Of a stretch of 64,000 nt of DNA, positions 1 to 8,351 are shown piece by piece. The notes beneath the pieces are model-generated. The model worked only from the letters and a program-made list of their open reading frames with translations. It ran no database searches and was not told the origin of the DNA. The position numbers were made by a program, and so were the translations under genes. Position 1 is the first letter of the stretch, and each line of letters starts with the position of its first letter. Source of the DNA: Clostridiales bacterium Firm_16 (GTDB lineage Bacteria > Bacillota > Clostridia > Saccharofermentanales > Saccharofermentanaceae). The stretch is taken from NCBI GenBank assembly GCA_001604185.1, contig LVAV01000054.1, positions 124,001 through 188,000 of the forward strand, read 5' to 3'.

Positions 1-372
1 GCCTCGCAGAATGCGATCGATTTTGCCACACGACTCTACACTTGCTGCCTCGGAAGAGAACCGGAGCAGGGGGGACTGAAGTACTGGTCACTGGCTCTGA
101 CGAATCTCGAACAGACAGGCTGCACGGCGGCAAAACTGTTCTTCACGAGCGATGAGTTTGTGAACTTCAAGCTGAAGGACGCGGAGTATGTCAGACGTCT
201 GTACACGACCTTTATGGGCAGAGAACCGGCCGCAGACGAGATCACCTACTGGACCGGCGAGATCCGAAAAGGAACCCAGACCAGATACAGCATCATGCAG
301 TTCTTCGGACAGTCACAGGAATTCACGGATATCTGTAAGAAGTACGGCATCGAACGAGGAGAGATCGCATAA
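1..372 (+). CDS. DUF4214 domain protein, C-terminal part (5' end outside window)
   Basis: The reading frame is open from base 1 to the TAA at 370-372 and has no start inside the window, so only the last 123 residues are seen. They contain two copies of a helical repeat: the first has LYTCCLGREPE followed by GLKYWSLAL, the second has LYTTFMGREPA followed by EITYWTGEI. This R-x-Y-x-x-x-x-GREP...YW pattern is typical of DUF4214, a domain found as tandem C-terminal repeats in large secreted or cell-surface bacterial proteins. The exact role is unknown. The next gene starts 84 bases downstream on the same strand but looks unrelated. A GTG at 160 could start a short frame, but it lies inside the first repeat unit and has no ribosome site. 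Confidence 0.75.
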   Translation, partial: ASQNAIDFATRLYTCCLGREPEQGGLKYWSLALTNLEQTGCTAAKLFFTSDEFVNFKLKDAEYVRRLYTTFMGREPAADEITYWTGEIRKGTQTRYSIMQFFGQSQEFTDICKKYGIERGEIA

Positions 373-456
373 GCACGCCGCCTTCGACATGTTCTTGCAT
401 TTTCTTTTCGATAGACACAAAATATGGAAAGATAGATTTCAAGCAGGAGCGGGACT

Positions 457-1596
457 ATGAGTGAACTGAATAACGATATGGCGGTACTGTCCGCAAACAG
501 AGAAAAGACGATCGTAAAGACAAGTATAATCGGCATCGTGACCAATCTCCTGCTTGTGGGATTCAAAGCTTTTGTCGGTCTGGTCTCCAATTCCATCGCC
601 GTTATTCTGGACGCGGTCAATAATCTCTCGGATGCACTTTCTTCTGTGATTACGATCGTCGGCGCCAAGCTCGGTGCAAAACAGCCCGACAAGAAGCATC
701 CTCTGGGTTATGGACGGATCGAGTACCTCAGTTCCATGATGGTAGCTGCGCTGGTGCTTTATGCAGGCATTACATCCCTTGTGGAATCGATCAAGAAGAT
801 CATCCATCCGGAAGCGGCCGACTACAGCATCGTTTCACTCGTCATCATATCCGTTGCCATTGTCGTGAAACTTTTCCTCGGGATGTATGTACGAAGCCAA
901 GGCAAAAAGGTGAACTCCGGCGCCCTCACGGCTTCGGGTTCCGATGCACTTTTCGATGCGATCCTTTCTACTTCGGTACTTGCATCTGCGATTATTTTCC
1001 TCTTGTGGGATGTTTCTCTGGAAGCTTATGTCGGTGTAGTCATTGCGGGATTCATCATTAAAGCAGGTATCGAGATGATGATCGAAACCTTGAATGACAT
1101 TATCGGCAAGCGTGAGGACGCAGACACGATCCGCGAATTGAAGGAGATCATTTGCGAAGAAGAGTCCGTTCTCGGTGCGTACGATGTTACGCTTTTTAAC
1201 TACGGTCCGAACAAGAACTACGGATCCGTACATATCGAGCTTCCCGACAACCTCAGTGTCGATGATGTCGACAAGATCACACGCAGGATTCAGACAGATG
1301 TATACCGCAAGACCGGCGTGATCCTGACCGGTATCGGAGTCTATTCTTTTAACACTTCGAATGACGAAGCAGCCCAGATGAGAAACGCGATCCAGAAGAT
1401 GGTCATGTCTCATTCCTGGGCACTGCAGCTCCACGGTTTCTACGCAGATACAGAAAAGAAAACGATCCGTTTCGACGTAGTCGTCAGCTTCGATGTCGAC
1501 AGAAAAGAAGCGGTAGAAACACTCACCAAAGAGATCCACGCATCCTACCCGGATTACGAACTGCTGATCATCCCGGATACAGATGTGGCGGATTAA
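457..1596 (+). CDS. cation diffusion facilitator (CDF) family metal transporter, possibly Mn-type
   Basis: A 379-residue membrane protein with the CDF layout: several hydrophobic segments in residues 23-215 followed by a cytoplasmic ferredoxin-like C-terminal domain. The N-terminal helix pair has the family pattern SNSIAVILDAVNNLSDALSS. CDF proteins export divalent metals in exchange for protons. The metal site reads N55-xxx-D59 in the second helix and D163-xxx-D167 in the fifth. Zinc members usually have HxxxD in the fifth helix, while N/DxxxD plus DxxxD is associated with manganese export, so Mn2+ is the better guess (inference). An AGCAGGAGCG ribosome site precedes the ATG. It is longer than minimal CDF proteins because of an extra C-terminal region (about residues 300-379). 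It appears monocistronic. Confidence 0.85.
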   Translation: MSELNNDMAVLSANREKTIVKTSIIGIVTNLLLVGFKAFVGLVSNSIAVILDAVNNLSDALSSVITIVGAKLGAKQPDKKHPLGYGRIEYLSSMMVAALVLYAGITSLVESIKKIIHPEAADYSIVSLVIISVAIVVKLFLGMYVRSQGKKVNSGALTASGSDALFDAILSTSVLASAIIFLLWDVSLEAYVGVVIAGFIIKAGIEMMIETLNDIIGKREDADTIRELKEIICEEESVLGAYDVTLFNYGPNKNYGSVHIELPDNLSVDDVDKITRRIQTDVYRKTGVILTGIGVYSFNTSNDEAAQMRNAIQKMVMSHSWALQLHGFYADTEKKTIRFDVVVSFDVDRKEAVETLTKEIHASYPDYELLIIPDTDVAD

Positions 1597-1635
1597 TCCC
1601 GACTGTAATGGCAAAACAGAATCTGCATCCATTCA

Positions 1636-1881
1636 TTAGCAGTTCAAATCGGCACTCCGGTCAGAATAATCTATGATCACCTTTTGACACATGCCGCAGC
1701 AGAAGGCTTTGACGGCCGATCCACGCATCATGGACTTTTTTGAAAGAACGACTGATCCGCGATGAAGAAAAGATCTGTTCAGCAGAGGTCTCTTGAGTCC
1801 TTTCAGCCACGCTACCTCATGCGGACTTTGAATTCTACCGATTTCCATCTGATTATTGCAATAAGGACATTTCATTTTCAA
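1636..1881 (-). CDS. small zinc-ribbon protein, PF20097/DUF6487-like
   Basis: An 81-residue protein that starts MKMKCPYCNNQMEIGRI and has a second cysteine pair, CCGMCQK, near the C-terminus. CPYC plus CxxC gives a probable four-cysteine zinc ribbon. The family of small PF20097-type proteins has this appearance; its function is not known. It lies 13 bases after the stop of the XRE regulator gene on the same strand and has a good AAAGGAGG site, so the two are probably co-transcribed. The middle part is basic and could hold nucleic acid, but that is inference. Confidence 0.7.
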   Translation of the reverse strand: MKMKCPYCNNQMEIGRIQSPHEVAWLKGLKRPLLNRSFLHRGSVVLSKKSMMRGSAVKAFCCGMCQKVIIDYSDRSADLNC

Positions 1882-1894
1882 ACCTCCTTTTCGC

Positions 1895-2476
1895 TCAACC
1901 GATTACTCCGAGCGCGAACAGGAGCGCCAGGATAGCAAGCAGACTCACAACACAGGCGATAACGATCAGGCGGATCCGTACTTTTCTGTGCGCATCCTTA
2001 TCCATTTTTCCTGTCAGCTGACGGAATCGGATAATCCCGGCAATCGAATAAATCAGTCCGATTACAGAGCAGAAGATCGCGAATGGTTCGAAAAAAATAC
2101 TGACTCTTGTGAGGTGAAAAACGAGTATGATGGCAAGAAACCCGAAATATACAGCGGAACCTGCCAGATAAGTAATGAGCTGTTTTGACAATTTTTCCTT
2201 CTCGGCGTTCGTATAGTCGGCCACCATCGTTAGGGTTTCTTTTAATTCTTCTTTCATGTTCTCACTCTTCCTTTCTCCGTTCAGAAGTTCACGGATGTCA
2301 ACGTCGTAAAAATCTGCCAGTTCAATAATGATACTGATATCCGGCATTGTGTTACCATTCTCCCATCGGGAGATGGATCTGGATGATACATTGAATCTTT
2401 CTGCCAGTTCTTCCTGAGAAAGATTCTTTTCTTTCCTGAGTTCTTTTAGAAAAGAACCGATCTTTGTCTGATCCAT
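1895..2476 (-). CDS. XRE-family transcriptional regulator with C-terminal membrane anchor
   Basis: 193 residues. Residues 1-62 are a Cro/C1-type helix-turn-helix (IGSFLKELRKEKNLSQEEL, then SSRSISRWENGNTMPD), typical of XRE regulators. After a charged linker there are three hydrophobic segments at about 101-121, 131-149 and 168-190, so the DNA-binding domain is probably tethered to the membrane. Proteins of this type in Clostridia often respond to cell-envelope signals, but no ligand can be read from the sequence. The ATG has a GAAAGGAG site. It probably forms an operon with the small zinc-ribbon gene downstream. Confidence 0.85.
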   Translation of the reverse strand: MDQTKIGSFLKELRKEKNLSQEELAERFNVSSRSISRWENGNTMPDISIIIELADFYDVDIRELLNGERKSENMKEELKETLTMVADYTNAEKEKLSKQLITYLAGSAVYFGFLAIILVFHLTRVSIFFEPFAIFCSVIGLIYSIAGIIRFRQLTGKMDKDAHRKVRIRLIVIACVVSLLAILALLFALGVIG

Positions 2477-2595
2477 AGAAGTCTCCTTTCAGTTCAAATG
2501 GTAATCGACCTTCTGAAAAACAACACGACAGAGAGTGAGAACTGCCGTATTTTCAGTACTAGACAGACGTGTCTGGTTTGTTTTGCCGCTTAACT

Positions 2596-3459
2596 TTATT
2601 TCGATGGCGCGGGATCCATATCCATGAACTCCTGTACAAGCGCCTTGTATCTCGAGATAGACTGTGCTGCTTCTTCGTTCATTGCTTTGTATTGTTCGGT
2701 CAGCTCAGCGAGCTCCTTTTTGTGAGGTTCCATGCTTTTCGTAAGAGATTTAGCGGCGATAAACTTTATGACGTGGTAGACGATGATGATCACAGCAACT
2801 ATTACTGCAAAAGCGATAAGCAGACTCCATTCCCGCTTCCATATGGAGTAACCTATTAAATACAGAGGGAGCAGGACTGTAAAGCAGACGACAGCTTCAA
2901 TCGTTTTTAGACTCGAGTTCTTTACCTCATCAAATAACTCCGTGAACATGTGGGTAGTTGAATAGAGTTCATCCTGAAACTCGTGAAGCGTCTTTTCGGT
3001 CTTATCCTTCTTTCCACTGATGTTTTTGGCTTCGGACTTAAGATTCCTGTAATGACGAAGTTCGATAAGTGCCTCGCGGACCTTTTCGAAGTATGGTTTT
3101 TGTTCAGGACGGCATTTCTCGATTGCGTTTAATAGTGTGGGCTCATCATCACTGACGTGAATCTCGCTGTCATTGTACATCCGCTTCATGTCCGGCCATT
3201 CTGTTTTGCAAAGGAAGAGTCCGCGCAACGCTTCGAAGTCGTGCGGATCTTTTGTGAGCATGAACTCATAAGCGTCTCTTGCTGAACCGTACTCGCCTCT
3301 GAGGAGAGCTTTGGAAGCTATGTCCTTAACATTTTCCTCGCGAAAATACTCGTAGTCAAAAGAAACACCGCAGAACGCGCAGACATACATCTGCCTATCA
3401 AGATCAATGTTGAGAAGTCCGCCGCATGTCGGGCAGAGATTACTCTTTAATACTGTCAT
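2596..3459 (-). CDS. zinc-ribbon and membrane-anchored protein of unknown function
   Basis: 287 residues. The N-terminus carries a rubredoxin-like knuckle pair, CPTCGG (residues 9-14) and CAFCG, which should bind zinc. A soluble helical region rich in charged residues follows (about 40-180), then two adjacent hydrophobic helices (about 192-210 and 214-236) and a coiled-coil-like tail. No enzyme motif is visible. The upstream CAGAGGAGAG ribosome site fits the ATG at 3459. It stands alone, 119 bases upstream of the XRE gene on the same strand. The function is not recognised. Confidence 0.7.
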   Translation of the reverse strand: MTVLKSNLCPTCGGLLNIDLDRQMYVCAFCGVSFDYEYFREENVKDIASKALLRGEYGSARDAYEFMLTKDPHDFEALRGLFLCKTEWPDMKRMYNDSEIHVSDDEPTLLNAIEKCRPEQKPYFEKVREALIELRHYRNLKSEAKNISGKKDKTEKTLHEFQDELYSTTHMFTELFDEVKNSSLKTIEAVVCFTVLLPLYLIGYSIWKREWSLLIAFAVIVAVIIIVYHVIKFIAAKSLTKSMEPHKKELAELTEQYKAMNEEAAQSISRYKALVQEFMDMDPAPSK

Positions 3460-3703
3460 TTCTCTCCTCTGATTCTGTGTGCCATTGCAGGTAATTTAGA
3501 TAATAATATCAACAACGGATTTCTCTGGCAATAATTTTCGAGGTCAGTTCGGCCATTGCTTGACCCGCAAGGTGGGATCAGGTATTTGTAGAAGTTGCAG
3601 GTGCGATTGAATTGAACCGTATGATACAATGCTTTTGAGATACTTTGAAAAAATAAGCTATGAGATGGAGGACTGGGCTTAGTAGTCCTTTGGAGGAAAG
3701 AAT

Positions 3704-3769
3704 ATGCACAAATTGATCATGCTTCGCGGAAACTCCGGGAGCGGGAAAACAACGGTGGCGAAGGCATGA
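3704..3769 (+). pseudogene. truncated P-loop kinase start (remnant)
   Basis: After a TGGAGGAAAG ribosome site an ATG opens a frame reading MHKLIMLRGNSGSGKTTVAKA and then stops. GNSGSGKTT is a clear Walker A loop, as at the N-terminus of small AAA/zeta-toxin-like kinases (for example proteins starting MxKLIILRGNSGSGKS). Only the first beta strand and P-loop remain; what follows is repeat DNA. It looks like the 5' stub of a gene whose body was replaced or deleted. Confidence 0.6.
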
Positions 3770-3858
3770 ACGAAGATCAACAGATAGGATCAATTGAAGT
3801 GGACTGCCACAGTGGGGAGATGCCCCGCTGCGGCAGTACTTTTACCGGCTACTTAACT

Positions 3859-4080
3859 AACCGTCCTACGCTTTTCGCGGTTTTATCAGACTGTTTCTAT
3901 GCTTGTGCAAGAACCGTCCTACGCTTTTCACGATTTTGTCAGACGGATTCTGAGTTTGAAGTGAAAACCGTCCTATGCTTTTGGCGATTCTATCAGACGG
4001 ATTCTAAGTTTGAAGTAAAAACCGTCCTACGTTTTTGCCGATTTTGTCAGACGATTTCTAAGTTTGAAGTAAAACAGTTG
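3859..4080. repeat. tandem repeat array A, four units of 53-54 bases
   Basis: Units begin with CCGTCCTACG (or CCGTCCTATG) at 3861, 3914, 3968 and 4022, so the period is 53, 54 and 54. Each unit continues with CTTTT, then GATTTTGTCAGACGG or a close variant, and the last three end with GTTTGAAGT. CCGTC at the start and GACGG in the middle are complementary. The same family recurs at 7930-8280. The 54-base period keeps a frame open (repeated VLRF-x-RFCQTDS peptide), but there is no ribosome site, so coding is doubtful. Confidence 0.75.
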
Positions 4081-4200
4081 TACACGCTAGCCTGAGTGCC
4101 GCAGAACAGTTCTTCCTTGTACACTATTATCAAAATGAAGTCATTAGCAGACTGTGTTTGCACAGGACTAGGGTGGGATGGATGTGTTGCTGTAAGCAGA

Positions 4201-4307
4201 CGTGCTCCATTCCCGATTGGATGAACGGCCGTGCAGGCGTGCTTCATTCCCGATGGGGTGAGCGGCCACGCTGACTTGTCCCATCCCCAATGGGCTACAC
4301 ATAACCG
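4201..4307. repeat. 37-base tandem repeat, three units
   Basis: Units start at 4201, 4238 and 4275 with an exact 37-base step. Units one and two share CGTGCTYCATTCCCGAT, GGRTGARCGGCC and an ending GTGC/ACGC. Unit three is more diverged (TTGTCCCATCCCCAATGGG). It lies immediately beyond the 3' end of the RNase J gene and differs in sequence from the 53-base arrays. Confidence 0.65.
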
Positions 4308-4322
4308 TCCCGAGAGAATTGT

Positions 4323-6434
4323 TTAGATCTCCGACACGGAGATAAGGATCAGCGGGCGGCGTTTCGTGATCTCGAAGAGCATGCTCTTCAGGGCGTCGCG
4401 GATGTGATTCGATTCCACGGCTTCGCGGATGGATTTCGTGGACTTCTGGGACTCCAGGCGATGCAGGTAGTTGAAGAGCTTCTGCGAGCACTCGTGCTGG
4501 ATCGGTCCGGCCTCACTCTCGAAAAGGAAACCTACAGACTGCAGTACCGGCGGGCAGAGAAGCTTGCCGGAGACCTTGGAGATGACGATGGATACAGAAA
4601 CCACACCATCGTCCGCCAGGACACGACGGTCACGGAAGACACGGTTATCGATATCACCAGCTCCGGCGCCATCAATCAAGACAGGCGCCGCAGGCACAAA
4701 GCCGGTAACTTTTGCCGAGTCAGAATTCAACTCAAGCACATCACCATTATTCAAGATAAACGTACGGGAATCCGGGATGCCCAGGCGCTTAGCCAGTTCG
4801 GCATGACGGAAAAGCATACGGTATTCACCATGGCAGGGCACGAAGTACTTCGGGCGTACCAGGGTATGGATCAAAGTCAGCTCGTCCAGGTAGGCGTGGC
4901 CGGAAACGTGTACATCTGCGAGGGACTCGTAGATGACGTGGGCGCCACGACGGAAAAGCTCGTTGATGACGCGGTAGATCGGCTTCTCGTTACCCGGGAT
5001 CGGGTGAGCGGAGAGGATGACGGTATCGCCCTCATGGATGTCCACTACACGGTGAGACGCGAAAGCCATACGGGACAGGGCACTCATCGGCTCGGCCTGG
5101 CTTCCGGTAGTGAGGATGACCACCTCTTCCGGTTCGTATTTGTTGATGTCGTTGATATCGATCAGGGTACTGGGATTCATGTTGATGTAACCCAGCGAAT
5201 TAGCCACCGAGAAGGTGTTCAGCATGGAACGCCCGATGAGCGCAACCTTGCGGTTGTACATCTCTGCCGCGGTGAAGATCTGCTGCATACGATGCACGTG
5301 GCTGGAGAAGGTGGCGATAATGATGCGGCCGGTGGTGTTCTGGAAGATCCGCTGGAAAGACTCTCCCACGTGTTTCTCGGAGGGGGAGGAGCCGGGGATC
5401 TCGACGTTGGTGCTCTCGGCCAGCATCAGGAGTACGCCCTGACGTCCGTATTCAGCGAAACGGCCGAGGTCGATAGGATCACCGTTGATCGGCGTGAAGT
5501 CGATCTTGAAGTCACCGGTATGGATCACGTTGCCCACAGGGGTGCGGATCGCGAAAGCAAAAGCGTCGGCAATACTGTGGTTGACGCGGATGAATTCGAT
5601 TGAGAAGCTGGTGCCGGCCTTGATGACGTCACCGGCTGCCGCGTAGACCAGCTCGATGCCGCGGGTACCTACACCGCCGTCCATCAGCTTGTGACGGGCC
5701 AGTTCGATGGTCAGCTTGCCACCGTAGATCGGGCATTTCAGTTCCCGCATCAGAAACGGCAGGGAACCGATATGGTCTTCATGTCCGTGGGTCAGGAAGA
5801 TACCGCGGACACGGGATTTGTTCTGGATCACGTAAGTATAGTCCTGGATAACGGAGTCGACGCCCAGCATGCTTTCTTCCGGGAAGGCGACGCCGACATC
5901 TACGATAATGATGTCGTTATCGTACTCGAAAAGCGTCATGTTTTTGCCGATCTCCTGCATGCCGCCCAGGGGGATGACCTTCAGTTTGTGGGAGGTCCGC
6001 TTGCTGGCGAAAGCCTTCTCCACGTCCTTGACGGTCTGCATGAAGGTGTCGTTGATCTGGGACAGTACTTCCTCGGATGCAGAGGCAAAAGCACCCTTAC
6101 TTACGAATTTCTTATTTGCTGCGGTGAGCTTGCGCTTCGAAGCAGTTCCTGAGGCACTCCTTCCGGAGGAAGAGCGCGAAGACGAAGCGGAAGAACGCGT
6201 AGCGTTTTTCGCTGAGGATCTTGATTGATTTTTCTTGGAAGGTTTCTTCTCGACCAGCGTCAGGGAAGTATCCTCGCGGGAGTCGGAAGAGGGGCGCTTC
6301 TTCAGGGTAGAACGAGGCGCACTAAGATTTCCCTTTTTCTTTTTTTGCGTAGCAGAAGGGAGACGAACTGCATTGTCATACTGTGCCGAGGAAGGCTTTC
6401 TGCCTGCCACGCCACGTCTGTTCGATAAAGCCAT
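4323..6434 (-). CDS. rnj: ribonuclease J family protein with long basic N-terminal extension
   Basis: 703 residues. From about residue 150 it is a metallo-beta-lactamase/beta-CASP ribonuclease: KVIPLGGMQEIGKNM, then the metal motif HGHEDHIG at 216-223, later a beta-CASP domain (STNVEIPGSSPSE, TTGSQAEPMSAL) and the C-terminal domain. RNase J acts as 5'-3' exonuclease and endonuclease in mRNA decay and rRNA maturation. The first 150 residues are unusual: Lys/Arg/Ser-rich, low-complexity, with runs such as KKKK and SSASSSRSSS, probably disordered and RNA-binding (inference). Typical RNase J is about 550 residues. The ATG follows a GAAGGA site, 26 bases after the stop of the 3D-domain gene, so the two form an operon. 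Confidence 0.92.
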   Translation of the reverse strand: MALSNRRGVAGRKPSSAQYDNAVRLPSATQKKKKGNLSAPRSTLKKRPSSDSREDTSLTLVEKKPSKKNQSRSSAKNATRSSASSSRSSSGRSASGTASKRKLTAANKKFVSKGAFASASEEVLSQINDTFMQTVKDVEKAFASKRTSHKLKVIPLGGMQEIGKNMTLFEYDNDIIIVDVGVAFPEESMLGVDSVIQDYTYVIQNKSRVRGIFLTHGHEDHIGSLPFLMRELKCPIYGGKLTIELARHKLMDGGVGTRGIELVYAAAGDVIKAGTSFSIEFIRVNHSIADAFAFAIRTPVGNVIHTGDFKIDFTPINGDPIDLGRFAEYGRQGVLLMLAESTNVEIPGSSPSEKHVGESFQRIFQNTTGRIIIATFSSHVHRMQQIFTAAEMYNRKVALIGRSMLNTFSVANSLGYINMNPSTLIDINDINKYEPEEVVILTTGSQAEPMSALSRMAFASHRVVDIHEGDTVILSAHPIPGNEKPIYRVINELFRRGAHVIYESLADVHVSGHAYLDELTLIHTLVRPKYFVPCHGEYRMLFRHAELAKRLGIPDSRTFILNNGDVLELNSDSAKVTGFVPAAPVLIDGAGAGDIDNRVFRDRRVLADDGVVSVSIVISKVSGKLLCPPVLQSVGFLFESEAGPIQHECSQKLFNYLHRLESQKSTKSIREAVESNHIRDALKSMLFEITKRRPLILISVSEI

Positions 6435-6460
6435 AAAGTATTATCCTTCGTTATTCAGTT

Positions 6461-7687
6461 TTAGTTGACGATATAGATGCTGACATTGCGAAGGGTCGGA
6501 TAGTTTCCGGTCTCGCCGTCCTCAGCAAAGATATCGATGATATGGCCTTTGACGGCAGAGCCAGTATCTTCAGCAATATAATACCCATCGCCGCCTAATG
6601 GGTCATTCTCGATGTAAACAGTAGAACCCAGCGGAATTACATTCGGGTCTACAGCAATGGTACGGCCTTCCTGGCACTCGGTACCGGAACGGGTCCAGCG
6701 TCCGCCTGCCTGCGGGCCATAGAAAGTTACCTTGAAATCAGAAGCAACCAGAGTCTTCTCGCCCTTCTTCGGTGCCGGTGTAGGTTTTGCCGGCTTCGGG
6801 GTAGGTGTCGGACACGGTGTCGGTTCCGGATCTTCCGGCTTCGGGGCCTTCGTCGGTTCCGGAGACTTAGTCGGTTCCGGTGCTTTGGTCGGAGCCTTGG
6901 TCGGCTTCGGTGTAGGCTTCGGAGAAGGTGTCGGGGTTGCCGGCTTCTCGGAAACGCACAGGGATGCCAGAACGAAAGTATCGCGGATAGTGTGGTACCA
7001 GCCGTTGCTCGTGATAGCTACGACTTCGATGGCGTCACCGGCCTTGAGGGTCTTGGTGATCTTGTATTCGGTACCCGGACCGGAACGTACGTTAACTTCG
7101 CCGTTCACGTAGAAGGTGCCGCGCATTGCTTTCTCGGTATAGGCCGGAGTCGGAGTAGCCGGCTTCGGTGTAGGTGTAGCTGTGTTTTCCTTCGGTGCGG
7201 ATGTGGGCTCGGCAGGAGCAGTTGTCTCTGCAGGTGCCGTTGTTTCTGAAGTTTCGGATGAAGCAGGAGCGCCGCCCATGATGCTGCCCAGGGAACTGTC
7301 AGAAGAAGTCTCATCTGACTCTCCGGTGGGGAGCATGCCTGCAGAAGAACGGTCCGGGTCATCCAGCATCATGCTGTTGGCACCGGAGCCCATGTCCAGA
7401 TCTGCAATGGCACCTGCCATATGCTTGTCGTCCGGATCATCCATCAGCAGTGTTGTCTCTGCTGTGGTGGTCGTAGTAGTAGCTTCGGAAGTGGCGACGG
7501 TGGATTCCACATAGTAGTTGGAAGCCTGGTCGAAAGTCGCATCGGATTCCTTCTTCTTGGAACTCAGAAGGGAGTCCGCGCCCACAACACAAGAGAAGGC
7601 GAGCAGCACGATGATACCGGCACCGATGATGCCTGATAAACGGCTGTTCTCGTGATGAACGTTCTTGGTAATACCAATAAATTTCAA
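6461..7687 (-). CDS. secreted SH3b and 3D-domain cell-wall protein
   Basis: The best start is TTG at 7687, eight bases after GGGAGG; an in-frame TTG at 7711 has no ribosome site. The 408-residue product has a membrane anchor at about 18-38, a Ser/Thr/Asp-rich stretch, a bacterial SH3 domain at about 190-245 (GEVNVRSGPGTEYKITKTL), a long Pro/Thr/Lys linker of TPTP, PTKAPE and similar repeats (about 248-315), and a C-terminal 3D domain (about 325-405) with ITVDPN-like and AEDTGSAVKGHIIDIF motifs. 3D domains (the double-psi-beta-barrel of MltA, YabE and related resuscitation proteins) act on peptidoglycan. The protein therefore probably spans the wall and trims or binds it. It is the first gene of an operon with RNase J. 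Confidence 0.85.
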   Translation of the reverse strand: MKFIGITKNVHHENSRLSGIIGAGIIVLLAFSCVVGADSLLSSKKKESDATFDQASNYYVESTVATSEATTTTTTAETTLLMDDPDDKHMAGAIADLDMGSGANSMMLDDPDRSSAGMLPTGESDETSSDSSLGSIMGGAPASSETSETTAPAETTAPAEPTSAPKENTATPTPKPATPTPAYTEKAMRGTFYVNGEVNVRSGPGTEYKITKTLKAGDAIEVVAITSNGWYHTIRDTFVLASLCVSEKPATPTPSPKPTPKPTKAPTKAPEPTKSPEPTKAPKPEDPEPTPCPTPTPKPAKPTPAPKKGEKTLVASDFKVTFYGPQAGGRWTRSGTECQEGRTIAVDPNVIPLGSTVYIENDPLGGDGYYIAEDTGSAVKGHIIDIFAEDGETGNYPTLRNVSIYIVN

Positions 7688-8351
7688 TCCGATTTTCCTC
7701 CCATGATACAATAACTATTTGACATTTTACCACGGATCGTCAAATAACGCAAAAATCAGGATTTCCAGAGGATATCTAAGGCTTGAAAACAGGCTCTTTC
7801 TGCGAATGCTTGTCGCCCAAAAGGGCTTCCCCGCGCCGCTTTTTCACGGCGTGTGAGATGGCCCGGGTGGAGCAGGTGGAGCGGATGGCCTGGCTGGCGC
7901 GGATGCACCGGATGAACCAGGCTACGACGGATATCACGAAAAACGCAGATTCGTCCTACGTTTTCGGCGATTTTATCAGACAGTTTCATGGTTGATTTTA
8001 TCAGACAGTTTCATGGTTTAATGCAGATCCGTCCTACAGCATGGGGCTCGTGGTACGACGAATTTCTCGAAAAACGCAGATTCGTCCTACGTTTTCGGCG
8101 ATTTTATCAGACAGTTTCATGGTTTAATGGATTTTATCAGACAGTTTCATGGTTTAATGCAGATCCGTCCTACAGCATGGGGCTCGTGGTAGGACAGATC
8201 TCTCGAAAAACACAGATTCGTCCTACGTTTTCGGCGATTTTATCGGACGGTTTCATTGTTTAGTGCAAATCCGTCCTACGCGCCGCACGCTTAGGACGCA
8301 GACTCGCTCACTCAGGACGCAGACTTGCGCACCCAGGACGCAGAACCGTGC
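7688..8351. other. gene-poor stretch between pyruvate kinase and the 3D-protein gene
   Basis: No protein gene is supported. Bases 7930-8280 are a compound tandem repeat and 8292-8365 a 21-base repeat (listed separately). The part next to the TTG start (7688-7780) is AT-rich and probably holds the promoter of the 3D/RNase J operon, but no clear -35/-10 pair was found. Confidence 0.6.
7930..8280. repeat. tandem repeat array B, compound units of 131-136 bases
   Basis: The unit begins CGAAAAACGCAGATTCGTCC at 7937, 8068 and 8204 (the last with CACAG for CGCAG). Each continues TACGTTTTCGGCGATTTTAT, then CAGACAGTTTCATGGTT, and units one and two repeat GATTTTATCAGACAG, then read GTCCTACAGCATGGGGCTCG. 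The last unit is cut short. CGAAAAACG and CGTTTTCG inside a unit can pair. The core GTCCTACG-TTTT-N7-TTTTATCAGAC is the same as in array A (3859-4080), so both belong to one family. Confidence 0.75.

Larger units (their letters stand above)
3460..4322. other. 863-base gene-poor stretch with a kinase remnant and two repeat arrays
   Basis: No intact gene is supported here. The stretch holds a 22-codon start of a P-loop kinase (3704-3769), a 53/54-base tandem repeat (3859-4080) and a 37-base tandem repeat (4201-4307), each listed separately. Bases 3460-3700 and 4081-4200 show nothing recognisable. Confidence 0.7.

Noticed and set aside
3766-4095. 109-codon protein made of repeated VLRF-x-RFCQTDS peptides in array A
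   Set aside because: It has no ribosome site, starts inside the kinase stub, and the first repeat step (53) breaks the frame; array B steps of 131 and 136 also change frame.
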